From: Intestinicryptomonas porci
Lineage (GTDB): Bacteria > Verrucomicrobiota > Verrucomicrobiia > Opitutales > Intestinicryptomonadaceae
Direction of reading: 5' to 3'
Length of the DNA: 64,000 nt
Assembly: GCF_033971905.1 (NCBI RefSeq)
Contig: NZ_JALBUT010000001.1
Coordinates: 310,001-374,000 of the forward strand
Of the stretch, positions 53,115-62,627 are shown in pieces (position 1 is the first letter of the stretch; the number at the start of each line of letters is the position of its first letter). The position numbers were made by a program, and so were the translations under genes. The notes below the pieces were generated by a model. That model searched no databases, was not told the origin of the DNA, and saw only the letters and a list, made by a program, of their open reading frames with translations.

Positions 53115-54668
53115 ATGAGAAACATTCAAAAAATTATTGTGGCATTGGGATCCTCTTTATTGTTTCAAGGCGCATATGTTTTCGCCGCAGGGCAATATTT
53201 TGTTGAAGAGGATTTTAAGAACCAGACAATCGAAGGTACAAATCCGATAGCTAATTATGTCAGTTCAAAATTGTTGGGCACTCCCGACGAAATTTATATT
53301 ACGGGCAAAGAGGCGAGCGGCAATACCATTAATGCAAATCAAATTGTCAGTGGCGGGCTTATAGACAGTGGCTCTTCAAAACTTGTTGTTTCAAACAGCA
53401 AATTTTTAAACAATGTTGCCACAGTTTCAAGCGGATCTATTTATAGCGGAATATTGACAGGTTCAAACGTTGAAATCCGCGATAGCGAATTTAGCGGGAA
53501 TACCGCTTCGGTGAATGCGACTTCCGGAAATTATTGGGTATATGGTGGCATTCTGCGTTCGGCTGCAAATAGTGTCGTAAGTTTAGACAATGTAAAATTA
53601 GACTCCAACAGTGCAAAAAGCACTCATAGAGTTCAAGGTGGATCGATTCAAGTTTTTAATGGCGGAGTTTTAAATGTAAAAAATTCCTCTATTACAAATA
53701 ACACGGCGGAGGCAAAGTCCGTGGCGCGTGGTGGAGCAATCGAAAATTATAATGGTACTGTAAATATTTCGGATACTGTTTTTGAAAATAACAGTGTATC
53801 AGGCATCAGTGAGCTCGAAAGTTCTACGGAAACTTTTGGCGGAGCGATATACATGTCAAAAGCCAATTCTGTCACAAATTTAACAGATGTAAGTTTTATC
53901 GGCAATTCCGCCAAAAAAGGATATGGCGGCGCGCTTTGCCTTGAAAGCGGTTCTACGCTGAATTTGAAAGCTCAAAAGAATGCTGTTTTTTCAGGCAACT
54001 ACGCCACAAATTCAAACGGTGAAAAAGTTGACGAAAATGGCGGATTCTTATACATAAAGAGCGATTCAAAGGTAAATTTTGATGTTGATGGCGGTGTTGT
54101 TCTCACCATAGGCGACGGAACGGCGGGGTATGATTCCATAGCCGCAACCAACTCGTCAAATGCTCTCATAACAAAAGCAGGCTCAGGAGAAATGGTGGTA
54201 AACAGCTCCATGGTAAATTACGAATCGAACTTAAATGTCAATGAAGGTTCAATGACTGTAAACGGAGGCTTGGGAGCTAATACTCTTTCCATTGCATCGG
54301 GGGCTTCTTTTGCTTCAACGGGAGTTTTTGATATAGGTACTCTCGCAGTTTCTTCAAACGGCAAAATATCTCTTGCGGAAGGATCAACTTATGATGTTTT
54401 GCAGATAAATTACGAAGGAGAGCTTTTCAATGGCTACATTTTCTCAATAAGCGATATTTGCGATGGCGAATTTACTGAAAGTGTTGTTTGCAGCGTAATT
54501 GAAAACGGCGGGGCGCAATACACGATATTTGATAAATACGGCGTAGAATGGGAATGCTATTATCAAGATAAAACTATTATTGTTGGCTCTATTCCCGAAC
54601 CTTCGACATACGCGGCAATCTTGGGCGCGCTTGCTCTCGCATTTGCGGCATATCGCAGAAGAAAGTAA
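53115..54668 (+). CDS. Beta-helix surface protein with PEP-CTERM anchor
   Basis: Start at 53115 (MRNIQKIIVALGSSLLFQGA), a clear signal peptide; the frame is open to 53004, but that would run through the promoter. The 517-residue protein has pectate-lyase/polymorphic-outer-membrane-like repeats (NNVATVSSGSIYSG, NNTAEAKSVARGGAIENYNG, IGNSAKKGYGGALCLESG) that form a right-handed beta helix, then a beta-rich domain. It ends IPEPSTYAAILGALALAFAA followed by YRRRK: a PEP-CTERM sorting signal (motif, membrane helix, basic tail). Probably a surface adhesin or matrix protein. No obvious Shine-Dalgarno sequence. Confidence 0.85.
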   Translation: MRNIQKIIVALGSSLLFQGAYVFAAGQYFVEEDFKNQTIEGTNPIANYVSSKLLGTPDEIYITGKEASGNTINANQIVSGGLIDSGSSKLVVSNSKFLNNVATVSSGSIYSGILTGSNVEIRDSEFSGNTASVNATSGNYWVYGGILRSAANSVVSLDNVKLDSNSAKSTHRVQGGSIQVFNGGVLNVKNSSITNNTAEAKSVARGGAIENYNGTVNISDTVFENNSVSGISELESSTETFGGAIYMSKANSVTNLTDVSFIGNSAKKGYGGALCLESGSTLNLKAQKNAVFSGNYATNSNGEKVDENGGFLYIKSDSKVNFDVDGGVVLTIGDGTAGYDSIAATNSSNALITKAGSGEMVVNSSMVNYESNLNVNEGSMTVNGGLGANTLSIASGASFASTGVFDIGTLAVSSNGKISLAEGSTYDVLQINYEGELFNGYIFSISDICDGEFTESVVCSVIENGGAQYTIFDKYGVEWECYYQDKTIIVGSIPEPSTYAAILGALALAFAAYRRRK

Positions 54669-54687
54669 TTTTTATATAATATAAACA

Positions 54688-54727
54688 AAAGAACGCAATG
54701 GAAGTTTCTCTGTTGCGTTCTTTTTTT
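54688..54727 (+). terminator. Terminator after the PEP-CTERM gene
   Basis: GAACGCAA (54691-54698) / TTGCGTTC (54713-54720), extended by A/T pairs, with a 14-nt loop and a run of Ts. Confidence 0.88.
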
Positions 54728-54767
54728 GTGTGGAGTAAAATTTGCGTTTATTTGCATGTATGTAAAA

Positions 54768-54798
54768 AAAAGATGGCATCACTAAACGCCATCTTTTT
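54768..54798 (-). terminator. Terminator of the esterase-murA unit
   Basis: AAAGATGGC / GCCATCTTT with a 10-nt loop, flanked by an A run on the left and Ts on the right, so it reads as a terminator on both strands; on the - strand it ends the unit whose last stop codon is at 54875. Confidence 0.8.
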
Positions 54799-54874
54799 GT
54801 TCTTTTATCCGCTTTTGTTTTATCTGATTTCTTGTCAGATTTCTGTCTTTTAAGTTTTTTTGAGGGGAGAAATC

Positions 54875-55756
54875 TTACTGCTTTTGCGGTTCGCAAAGCT
54901 TTTTAAATACGAGCCAATCCGTAAGCGATTTATGCCAGTTGTCTATCGGCAGCCCGTTTTGGAGTAAGCCGTAGGCATGACCGCCTTTTGAATACAGGTG
55001 CAAGTCGGCGTCCACTCCCGCTTCTTTGAGGGCGAGGTAGTAGGCAATGGAGCTGTTTACAAGCCCAGTGTCGTTTTGCGCTTGGACGATGAATGCCGTG
55101 GGCGTTTGCGCGTCCACTTTAAACTCTTTTGCCAGTCCGTAGTCTTTGCGGTTGTCTATCCATGCGGGGTAGATTAAAATTGTAAAGTTCGGTTTAGCTG
55201 AAACTTCGTCGATTTTGTCGAGCGGCTCGTAGGAGTTTTGGCTGTAAGATGTCGAGGCTCTCGCCGAGAGGTGCCCGCCTGCCGAAAATCCCATTACGCC
55301 TATTTTATCGGGGTCGATGTTAAATTTTTTTGCGTTTGCCCTGACAAGGCGGATTGCCCTTTGAATGTCGTTAAAGGCGGCTTCCCTGTCTTTTTGGTCG
55401 CTTACTCTGTATTTTAAAATGAAAGCTGAAATTCCAATTGAGTTTAGATAGTTTGCGATGTCTTCGCCTTCCTTGCCGTAAACCAATCCGCTGTAAGCTC
55501 CTCCGGGGCAGACTATGACCGCTGTTGTGGGTTTATCGCTTTTTATGGAGTAGATTTGTATGGCGGGAATTGAGACGTTTTTATAGTCGTAGCTTTGGTA
55601 TTTCCTGCCGGGGATTATTTTTCCCTTCATGTATTCGGGGGCGTCGGTTTTGCTGCCGGGCATTTTCACTCCGTCCCAGAGGTTCATGAACGGGGCGTTT
55701 GCAAGGGCGATGGCAGACGCCAGTATTGAGGTAATAAACAGTATGTTTTTTTTCAT
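54875..55756 (-). CDS. Secreted alpha/beta hydrolase (carbohydrate-esterase-like)
   Basis: A 293-residue protein with a signal peptide (about 1-20, SILASAIALANA). The alpha/beta-hydrolase landmarks are the oxyanion stretch VIVCPGGAYSG, the nucleophile elbow GFSAGGH (Ser158), the aspartate in VQAQND (about 232) and the histidine in KGGHAYG (about 269). Such BD-FAE/acetylxylan-esterase-like enzymes remove acyl groups from plant or host glycans. Last gene of a - strand unit after murA. Confidence 0.85.
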   Translation of the reverse strand: MKKNILFITSILASAIALANAPFMNLWDGVKMPGSKTDAPEYMKGKIIPGRKYQSYDYKNVSIPAIQIYSIKSDKPTTAVIVCPGGAYSGLVYGKEGEDIANYLNSIGISAFILKYRVSDQKDREAAFNDIQRAIRLVRANAKKFNIDPDKIGVMGFSAGGHLSARASTSYSQNSYEPLDKIDEVSAKPNFTILIYPAWIDNRKDYGLAKEFKVDAQTPTAFIVQAQNDTGLVNSSIAYYLALKEAGVDADLHLYSKGGHAYGLLQNGLPIDNWHKSLTDWLVFKKLCEPQKQ

Positions 55757-55780
55757 TTTTCAGATAGGGGGTAAATTTTT

Positions 55781-57067
55781 TTAGAAACTGGGCAGGTCGG
55801 AATCCGAAATTCTTTCGACTTTCGCGCCGAGCAGGGCGAGCTTTTTATCTATAGATTCGTAGCCTCTGTCGAGATGGTAAATTCTTTGTATGAAAGTTTC
55901 GCCTTTTGCGCAGAGGGCGGCGATTAAAAGAGCCGCGCTTGCCCTCAGGTCAGACGCCATTATCGGCGCGCCCGAAAGAGGGGTTTTCCCCCTTATTATC
56001 GCGCTTGGACCTTCCCTTACGATGTCCGCGCCCATTCTGCCGAGTTCCGAAACATGCATGAAGCGTTCGGGGTATATGCGCTCTGTTATTATGGAAATTC
56101 CGCTTACCTGCGTCATTAGCGTGGTAAGCTGGGCTTGCAAGTCTGTAGGAAACCCGGGGTGGGGCATTGTGACGGCTTCTACGGGTTTTAATTTCAAGCC
56201 TTCGCCGTCAACAAAAATATCTGACTTGGACTTTATTTGGATGTTTGCTCCCGCCGATTCCAAAATGTCGATGAGCGCGCCCAAGTCCTTTTTTACTGCT
56301 CCTTTTATCAAGACTTTTCCGCGCGTTGCGAGGGTTGCGATAATCCATGTTCCCGCTTCTATTCTGTCGGGCAACACTGTGTGCTCCGCGCCTCCGAGTT
56401 TGGGAACGCCAGTGATTTCAAGGGTTGGGGAACCTATGCCATCTATAATCGCGCCCATTTTTGCGAGCATTTTGCATAAATCGGCGATTTCAGGCTCGCA
56501 TGCGGCGTTTTCGATTATTGTTGTTCCGCTTGCCAAGACGCTTGCCATTAGGATGTTGGCTGTTCCCGTCACGGTGCTTCCAAATCTTCCGCCCAAAAAG
56601 ATGTTTGCGCCTTTCATTCTTCTGGCATCGACTTTCAAATAGCCGCCTTCCGTTTCAATGGCGCAGTTTAAGGCTTTTAATCCTTTTATGTGCAAGTCTA
56701 TCGGTCTTGCGCCGATTACGCATCCGCCAGGCATGGAAACTTCTGCGCGCTTCATTCTTGCCGAGAGAGGCCCGAGCAGGCATATGGAGGCGCGCATCTT
56801 TCTCACCAAATCGTACGGAGCCCTGCTTGATATGTTTTTTGCTTCAATTTCCCAGACGTTCGGTTTGGGGTTTGAAACTTTTGCGCCCAATGAGGCGACG
56901 ATTTCCGCCATGAAGCGGACGTCGCTCAAATCGGGAACATTTTTTATGACGCATTTTTGGTCGGTCAAAAGGGTTGCCGCGAACATGGGAAGGCATGCGT
57001 TTTTCGCGCCCGACACGCACACTTCGCCTTGAAGGCGGACGCCCCCTTTTATACGCATTGCGTCCAT
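55781..57067 (-). CDS. murA: UDP-N-acetylglucosamine 1-carboxyvinyltransferase
   Basis: A 428-residue enolpyruvyl transferase: VSGAKNACLPMFAATLL (substrate Lys-Asn), the fosfomycin-target cysteine in SMPGGCVIGARPIDLH (Cys116), DRIEAGTWIIATLATRG and MPHPGFPTDLQAQL. First committed step of peptidoglycan synthesis; the cysteine is present, so fosfomycin sensitivity is expected on this basis. It is 12 bp downstream of a disordered basic protein gene. Confidence 0.96.
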   Translation of the reverse strand: MDAMRIKGGVRLQGEVCVSGAKNACLPMFAATLLTDQKCVIKNVPDLSDVRFMAEIVASLGAKVSNPKPNVWEIEAKNISSRAPYDLVRKMRASICLLGPLSARMKRAEVSMPGGCVIGARPIDLHIKGLKALNCAIETEGGYLKVDARRMKGANIFLGGRFGSTVTGTANILMASVLASGTTIIENAACEPEIADLCKMLAKMGAIIDGIGSPTLEITGVPKLGGAEHTVLPDRIEAGTWIIATLATRGKVLIKGAVKKDLGALIDILESAGANIQIKSKSDIFVDGEGLKLKPVEAVTMPHPGFPTDLQAQLTTLMTQVSGISIITERIYPERFMHVSELGRMGADIVREGPSAIIRGKTPLSGAPIMASDLRASAALLIAALCAKGETFIQRIYHLDRGYESIDKKLALLGAKVERISDSDLPSF

Positions 57068-57079
57068 TTTAAAAAACGC

Positions 57080-57841
57080 CTACTGTTTGTCCTGGTTAGC
57101 GTTGCGGGGCTTAAAGCCTTTGTCGCCGCGTCTGTTGTGCGGGCGGAAATTCCTGTGGTTTTTGAAGTCGCCGCCTTTTTTGAAATCGCCTTTTGAGTTT
57201 GAGAACTTGCGGTTTTTGTTTTTCCAGTCCCCCTTGCGGTTCTTCTTGAATTTTGCGCCGTTTTTCTTGTCTTTTTTAAACAGGGAAGAGAAGAGGCGTT
57301 TAATTCTGTTGAAAAGCCCGATTTTCGGCTCTTCTGCCGAATTGTACGACACGAAATCCGCCTTCGCTTCGGGCTTTTTGAATTCGGGGCGGGAATTTTC
57401 AAGAGAAATTTCCACCGCTCTTGGCTTGAATTCCGACTTTTCAAAAGACGGGCCTTCGTGCCTTTCTTCTGCGGATTCGGAATTTTCCGATTCGCCTTCG
57501 GCGCGGAATTTGCGGTTGCGTTCATGTCTTGGACGGCGGTTTTCTAAGTCGTCTCCGTCTTCGCCCGCATAGCCTTCGATATGTTTGCCGCTCAGTTTTT
57601 CCTTGAAAGCGGATATGTCGGCAATTTCGCCGCAAGACGAGTTTTCAGCCGACTGCTCTTTTTTGACGTTTTGGCTTTTGTTGCGATGGTTTTTGCGCGG
57701 TTTGTAGGCTTTGGGTTCTTCTGTGGACGGATTTTCTGCGGTTTGCGCGCATGAGCATTCGTTTTCGCATTTGGCTTCTTCTGCAGCGGCTTCGCATTCA
57801 GGCGCGACTTGCGCTTCTTTTATTTCTGTGTTTTCTTCCAT
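57080..57841 (-). CDS. Disordered acidic/basic protein upstream of murA
   Basis: A 253-residue protein without signal peptide or clear fold. The first 50 residues are acidic with several Cys (ECEAAAEEAKCENECSC), the middle is mixed-charge, and after a short amphipathic helix (GLFNRIKRLFSSLFKKDKK) the last 70 residues are Lys/Arg/Asn/Phe/Gly-rich (KGDFKKGGDFKNHRNFRPHN), resembling RNA-binding tails of helicases or Rho-like proteins. It probably binds nucleic acid or acidic partners; function unknown. Confidence 0.6.
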   Translation of the reverse strand: MEENTEIKEAQVAPECEAAAEEAKCENECSCAQTAENPSTEEPKAYKPRKNHRNKSQNVKKEQSAENSSCGEIADISAFKEKLSGKHIEGYAGEDGDDLENRRPRHERNRKFRAEGESENSESAEERHEGPSFEKSEFKPRAVEISLENSRPEFKKPEAKADFVSYNSAEEPKIGLFNRIKRLFSSLFKKDKKNGAKFKKNRKGDWKNKNRKFSNSKGDFKKGGDFKNHRNFRPHNRRGDKGFKPRNANQDKQ

Positions 57842-58271
57842 ATTATATATATATGTTTTTATATTTGCAGGGCTTTATTTTTTGGGAGGAATTGCATATA
57901 AACCTCCGCATTTTACATTCGGATTTTCGCCCGTAAAAATAAAAACCCGAATGCAGTCCGCTAACGAATTGCATTTTTGCAATGAAATTATTTGCGCGCT
58001 TTTTTCCGACAAGCGCGAAAACGGACTTAAAAACTTATTAAAGTTTGCATATTCGTTCGGCTTTTTCAATCTTTTTTTCAGCCTTATGTTTTTTGGGGCG
58101 GAATTTGCAAAATCGTTTGACTTATTTTTTTCTTTTTACAAACTAAACGACATAGGGGGCATATTTAAATGTTCATATTTCGGTTTTTCGTTCGGGAAAT
58201 CGGGGTGTCGTTTTTATGCCTTTCGGCTTTTGCCGCACATTTGAAATTTAATCCTACATAAAAGAATAAAA
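57842..58271. other. Intergenic region between divergent units, no gene seen
   Basis: 430 bp. On the + strand there is a 7-bp inverted repeat CATTCGG/CCGAATG (57916-57953) and a weak CGCGC/GCGCG stem near 57990-58018. No cobalamin-riboswitch B12 box was recognised despite the mutAB genes downstream. A long + strand frame here runs antisense into the disordered protein gene and has no family features. Confidence 0.6.
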
Positions 58272-60350
58272 ATGAAACAAGAAAAACTATTCGAGGAGTT
58301 CCGCATACCTTCTTACGAGGAGTGGAAAAAGGAGGCAGAGGCGCTTTTAAAAGGCGCGCCTTTCGATAAAAAAATGACGACAAAAACCCCCGAGGGCATT
58401 GTCTTGCAGCCGATTTACAACAGAGAGGACGTGAAAAGCGAGCCGTCTCTTCCCGGCGAAGGCGACTATGTAAGGGGCATAGACGCAGGCGGATACAAGG
58501 CGAAGCCTTGGGCGATATCGCAGGAGATGTATGCCGCGCTGCCTTCTGAATTTAACGCAAAAATTTTGGACGCCCTAAACAAGGGGCAAACTTCTGTTGA
58601 ATTGGTTTTGGACGAGCGCACTTGTGCGGGACTTGACGCAGACAGCGACTCCGCCTTGAAAGTCGGCAAAAACGGAATGTCGGCAAGTGTTGCGGCTGAC
58701 ATAGCCCAAGCTTTGAAGGGAGTTGCGGTTGATTGTGTCGATATCAACGTGTTTGCAGGCGCGGCGTCTCCCGCAATCGCGGCGATGCTTTACTCTTCGT
58801 TTGAGGGCAAAAAATTCTCAGGCGGATTTTACTTTGACCCCGTTTCGGCATTGGCGGCAAACGGAGAGCTTCCAATGTCGATTGACTGCGCGCTAAACAG
58901 AATGTTTGCGCTTGCTGACTACAACGCCAAAAACCAGCCGAAGATGGGCGCAATCGGCGTCAACACCCTGCCGTATTCCTGCTCGGGAGCAAGCGCGGTT
59001 GAAGAGCTTGGAGCGGGGTTTGCAACGGCGGTGTTCTACATCAGGGCGATGCTCGAAAGGGGAATGCAAATAGACGAAGTTGCGCCTCTTGTGCGTTTCA
59101 GGCTTTCTTTGGGCTCGAATTTCTTTACTGAAATTTCAAAAATCAGAGCCGCGCGTTCCGTTTGGAGCAAAATTATAGGAGAGTTTGGCGGAAATGCGGA
59201 ATCGCGCAAGATGAGAATTTCTGCCCGCACCACGCGCTTCAACAAGACAGTGTTCGACCCTTATGTGAATATGCTCCGCGCCACAACCGAAGCTTTTTCG
59301 GGCGTAATCGGCGGCGTTGAAAGCATGACGGTTGCTCCGTTTGACGAAGTTGTGCGTCGCCCCGACGATTTTTCGATGCGCATAGCGCGCAACACGCAAA
59401 TCGTCTTGCAGGAAGAATGCAACCTCTGTGATGTCATAGACCCTGCGGGCGGTTCGTTCTTCGTTGAAAGCCTGACTTCGGAAATCGCGGAAAAAACATG
59501 GGCGTTCTTTGCCGAAATAGAGGCAAAAGGCGGCATTGTGAAAGCTCTTGAAGACGGCTTTATACAAGATAAAGTTTCCGCGACTTCCGACGGAAGAAAG
59601 AAGCTTTACGACACTCGAAGAAGCGTTGTTGTAGGCACCAACTCATACGCGAATTTAATTGAAAAACCTTTGGAAAAGCCTGCCTGCCGCTGTGCGGAAG
59701 TCGCAAAAGAACGTGCGCAATCCGTTTCCTCTCTCCGCAAGAATGTGGATTTCGACTTGTCGGGGAAAAGCGGGGCAGAGGCGATGTCTGCAATGATTTG
59801 CGCTGTTTCAAAAGGCGCGAGCGTGCAGGCGGTCTGCGAAAAACTTTGCGTTTGCGGCGGCAAAAAGGCGGAAGTCCGCAAGCTCGACATCCACAGGGCT
59901 GTCGAACACTTCGAGGCTTTGAGGCGTGCAAGCGCGGAATTTAAGGCGAAGACGGGTTCAGCTCCAAAAATCTTTTTGGCGACGATGGGTCCTCTTGTAC
60001 AGCACAAGGCGCGCGCGGACTTCATAAGGGGCTTCTTTGAAGTCGGCGGTTTCGACGTGGTTTATCCTAAAGGATTTGCAGATGCGGAAAGCGCGGCTAA
60101 GGCGTTTTCTGAAAGCGGCGCAAAGTATGCCGTCATTTGCTCTACTGACGCGACGTATCCCGAACTTGTTCCGCAGGTTGCGCGTGCGCTTAAATCGGCA
60201 AAGCCCGATTCGACCGTGCTGCTTGCGGGCGTTCCCGCTCCAGAATTTGAGGCTTCCTACAAAGAGGCGGGAATGGACGGCAGCATCAGCATAAAATCAA
60301 ACAACTATGAAACGCTCAAATCGTTTTTGGGCGCGCTCGGAGTAATATAA
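58272..60350 (+). CDS. mutA: Methylmalonyl-CoA mutase small subunit
   Basis: A 692-residue protein with the mutase TIM-barrel (GVNTLPYSCSGASAVEELG; RFRLSLGSNFFTEISKIRAAR; FDEVVRRPDDFSMRIARNTQ) and a C-terminal B12-fold domain that lacks the DxHxxG cobalamin ligand (instead SAPKIFLATMGPLVQHKARA), as is normal for the non-catalytic small subunit. Encoded directly before mutB. The pair interconverts succinyl-CoA and methylmalonyl-CoA, as in propionate fermentation. Confidence 0.95.
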   Translation: MKQEKLFEEFRIPSYEEWKKEAEALLKGAPFDKKMTTKTPEGIVLQPIYNREDVKSEPSLPGEGDYVRGIDAGGYKAKPWAISQEMYAALPSEFNAKILDALNKGQTSVELVLDERTCAGLDADSDSALKVGKNGMSASVAADIAQALKGVAVDCVDINVFAGAASPAIAAMLYSSFEGKKFSGGFYFDPVSALAANGELPMSIDCALNRMFALADYNAKNQPKMGAIGVNTLPYSCSGASAVEELGAGFATAVFYIRAMLERGMQIDEVAPLVRFRLSLGSNFFTEISKIRAARSVWSKIIGEFGGNAESRKMRISARTTRFNKTVFDPYVNMLRATTEAFSGVIGGVESMTVAPFDEVVRRPDDFSMRIARNTQIVLQEECNLCDVIDPAGGSFFVESLTSEIAEKTWAFFAEIEAKGGIVKALEDGFIQDKVSATSDGRKKLYDTRRSVVVGTNSYANLIEKPLEKPACRCAEVAKERAQSVSSLRKNVDFDLSGKSGAEAMSAMICAVSKGASVQAVCEKLCVCGGKKAEVRKLDIHRAVEHFEALRRASAEFKAKTGSAPKIFLATMGPLVQHKARADFIRGFFEVGGFDVVYPKGFADAESAAKAFSESGAKYAVICSTDATYPELVPQVARALKSAKPDSTVLLAGVPAPEFEASYKEAGMDGSISIKSNNYETLKSFLGALGVI

Positions 60351-60367
60351 TTTGAAAGGATAATTCA

Positions 60368-62557
60368 ATGGCTAAAAATCCTGATTTTACAAAGGTTGCT
60401 TTTTCGAACGCTTCCAAAGGCGAAGGTTTCGAGGCATGGCGCAAGAAGATTGAAAAAGAGACGGGCAAAGATCTCGACTCTCTTATAACTGAAACAATGG
60501 AGCAGGTAAATGTCGATCCCCTTTACACGGCGCAAGCCTACAAGGGCATGGAGCATTTGGGCTACACTGCGGGCATTGCGCCGTTTTTGCGCGGTCCTTA
60601 CGCCACGATGTATGTTGTCCGCCCGTGGACTGTCCGCCAGTATGCGGGCTTTTCGACTGCGGAGGAATCAAACGCGTTTTACCGCAGAAATCTCGCGGCG
60701 GGGCAGAAGGGGCTTTCAATCGCCTTCGACCTTGCAACTCACAGGGGTTACGACTCCGACCATCCGCGTGTAATCGGCGATGTCGGCAAGGCGGGCGTTG
60801 CGGTTGACTCCATTTTGGACATGGAAGTTTTGTTCGACCAGATTCCGCTTTCGCAAGTCTCCGTTTCTATGACGATGAACGGCGCGGTTTTGCCGATTTT
60901 GGCTTTCTACATCGTTGCCGGCTTGGAGCAGGGCTGCAAGCTTGAACAGCTTACAGGCACAATCCAAAACGACATCTTGAAGGAGTTTATGGTGCGCAAC
61001 ACCTACATCTATCCCCCGACGCCTTCAATGAAAATCATCGGCGATATTTTTGCGTACACTTCAAAAAACATGCCGAAGTTCAACAGCATTTCAATTTCAG
61101 GCTACCACATGCAGGAAGCGGGTGCGACTGCCGACTTGGAAATGGCTTACACTCTCGCGGACGGCTTGGAATATTTGCGCCAGGGCGTAAAGGCGGGCTT
61201 GCATGTTGACGACTTTGCCCCGCGCCTCAGCTTCTTCTGGGCGATAGGCAAAAACTACTTTATGGAAGTCGCCAAAATGAGGGCGGCGCGTATGCTTTGG
61301 GCTAAAATCGTAAAGCAGTTCGACCCGAAAAACCCGAAGAGCATGGCGCTTCGCACCCACTCGCAGACAAGCGGATGGTCGCTTACCGAGCAGGACCCGT
61401 TCAACAATGTTGCGCGCACTTGCATCGAGGCTATGGGTGCGGCTTTGGGGCATACGCAGAGCTTGCACACAAACGCTTTGGACGAAGCTATCGCGCTTCC
61501 AACAGACTTTTCCGCAAGAATTGCAAGAAACACTCAGCTTTACTTGCAGGACGAAACAGGCATTTGCCGCGTAATCGACCCATGGGGCGGTTCTTACTAT
61601 GTGGAAAGCCTGACAAAGGCCCTCTACGAACGCGCATGGGGGCATATTCAGGAAGTCGAAGAGCACGGCGGCATGACAAAGGCAATCGAAGCAGGCTTGC
61701 CGAAGCTTAGAATTGAAGAGGCTTCCGCCCGCCGCCAGGCGCGCATTGACAGCGGACGCGAAACCATTACGGGGCTTAACAAATACCGCCTCGAAAAGGA
61801 AGAAGCTTTGGATATTCTTGCAATCGACAACACAGCAGTGCGCGAAGCGCAAATCAAGAAGCTCAAAAAGCTCCGCGAAAACCGCGATAATGCGAAAGTC
61901 CGCCAAATTTTGGACGAAATCACCCGCGTGGCAGATACGGGCGACGGCAATTTGCTTGCCCTTTCCGTTGAGGCGGCGCAGGCTCGCGCGTCTTTGGGCG
62001 AAATCAGCAGTGCGTGCGAAAAGGTGTTTGGCAGGTACAAGGCGGTGATTCGCTCAATCAGCGGCGTGTACGAAAAGGAATTCAAGAAAGGCTCTGCAAA
62101 TATGGCAAAGATTGAAGAAGTTTCCGAAATGATAAAGAAATTCGAAGCTCATGAAGGTCGCAGACCGCGCATTCTCATCGCTAAGATGGGGCAGGACGGT
62201 CATGACCGCGGCGCGAAAGTCGTTTCGACGGGCTATGCCGACTTGGGCTTTGACGTCGATATCGGGCCTCTTTTCCAGACTCCCGAAGAAACCGCGAAGA
62301 TGGCGGTGGAAAATGACGTCCACGTTGTCGGTATGAGCTCTTTGGCGGCGGGGCACAAGACATTGCTTCCCGCGCTGGTCGAAGAGTTGAAAAAGCTCGG
62401 AAGAGAAGATATTATCGTAATCGTCGGCGGTGTTATTCCCGCGCAGGATTACGACTTCCTTTACGAACACGGAGCAAGCGCAATCTTTGGTCCCGGAACT
62501 GTTGTTCCCGACGCCGCAAAGAAGATTATGGAACTTCTGCTGGAAGGCGCGGAATAG
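60368..62557 (+). CDS. mutB: Methylmalonyl-CoA mutase large subunit
   Basis: A 729-residue catalytic subunit: RGPYATMYVVRPWTVRQYAG (substrate-binding Tyr/Arg loop), FDLATHRGYDSDHPRV, SGYHMQEAGATADLEMAYTL and a C-terminal B12-binding domain with the cobalt ligand His612 in KMGQDGHDRGAKVVSTGYAD. It needs adenosylcobalamin. It starts 17 bp after mutA, and a terminator follows. Neither an epimerase nor a MeaB chaperone gene is seen nearby. Confidence 0.97.
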   Translation: MAKNPDFTKVAFSNASKGEGFEAWRKKIEKETGKDLDSLITETMEQVNVDPLYTAQAYKGMEHLGYTAGIAPFLRGPYATMYVVRPWTVRQYAGFSTAEESNAFYRRNLAAGQKGLSIAFDLATHRGYDSDHPRVIGDVGKAGVAVDSILDMEVLFDQIPLSQVSVSMTMNGAVLPILAFYIVAGLEQGCKLEQLTGTIQNDILKEFMVRNTYIYPPTPSMKIIGDIFAYTSKNMPKFNSISISGYHMQEAGATADLEMAYTLADGLEYLRQGVKAGLHVDDFAPRLSFFWAIGKNYFMEVAKMRAARMLWAKIVKQFDPKNPKSMALRTHSQTSGWSLTEQDPFNNVARTCIEAMGAALGHTQSLHTNALDEAIALPTDFSARIARNTQLYLQDETGICRVIDPWGGSYYVESLTKALYERAWGHIQEVEEHGGMTKAIEAGLPKLRIEEASARRQARIDSGRETITGLNKYRLEKEEALDILAIDNTAVREAQIKKLKKLRENRDNAKVRQILDEITRVADTGDGNLLALSVEAAQARASLGEISSACEKVFGRYKAVIRSISGVYEKEFKKGSANMAKIEEVSEMIKKFEAHEGRRPRILIAKMGQDGHDRGAKVVSTGYADLGFDVDIGPLFQTPEETAKMAVENDVHVVGMSSLAAGHKTLLPALVEELKKLGREDIIVIVGGVIPAQDYDFLYEHGASAIFGPGTVVPDAAKKIMELLLEGAE

Positions 62558-62577
62558 TATTCGTCTTTGTGAAAAAT

Positions 62578-62609
62578 CAAAAAGACGCCGTTTTAGGCGT
62601 CTTTTTTTT
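62578..62609 (+). terminator. Terminator after mutB
   Basis: AAAGACGCC (62581-62589) / GGCGTCTTT with a short loop, followed by Ts (62580-62609). Confidence 0.92.
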
Positions 62610-62627
62610 GTGTCGATACGGAATTTG

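Noticed and set aside
52808..53206. 132-residue + strand frame running into the PEP-CTERM gene
   Set aside because: It crosses element B and its promoter in a different frame from the surface protein and encodes only repeat-derived sequence.
57711..58244. 177-residue + strand frame
   Set aside because: It overlaps the disordered protein gene antisense, has a biased Phe-rich composition and shows no family features.
57842..58271. Cobalamin riboswitch before mutA
   Set aside because: No B12-box-like sequence was seen, although mutAB needs B12.
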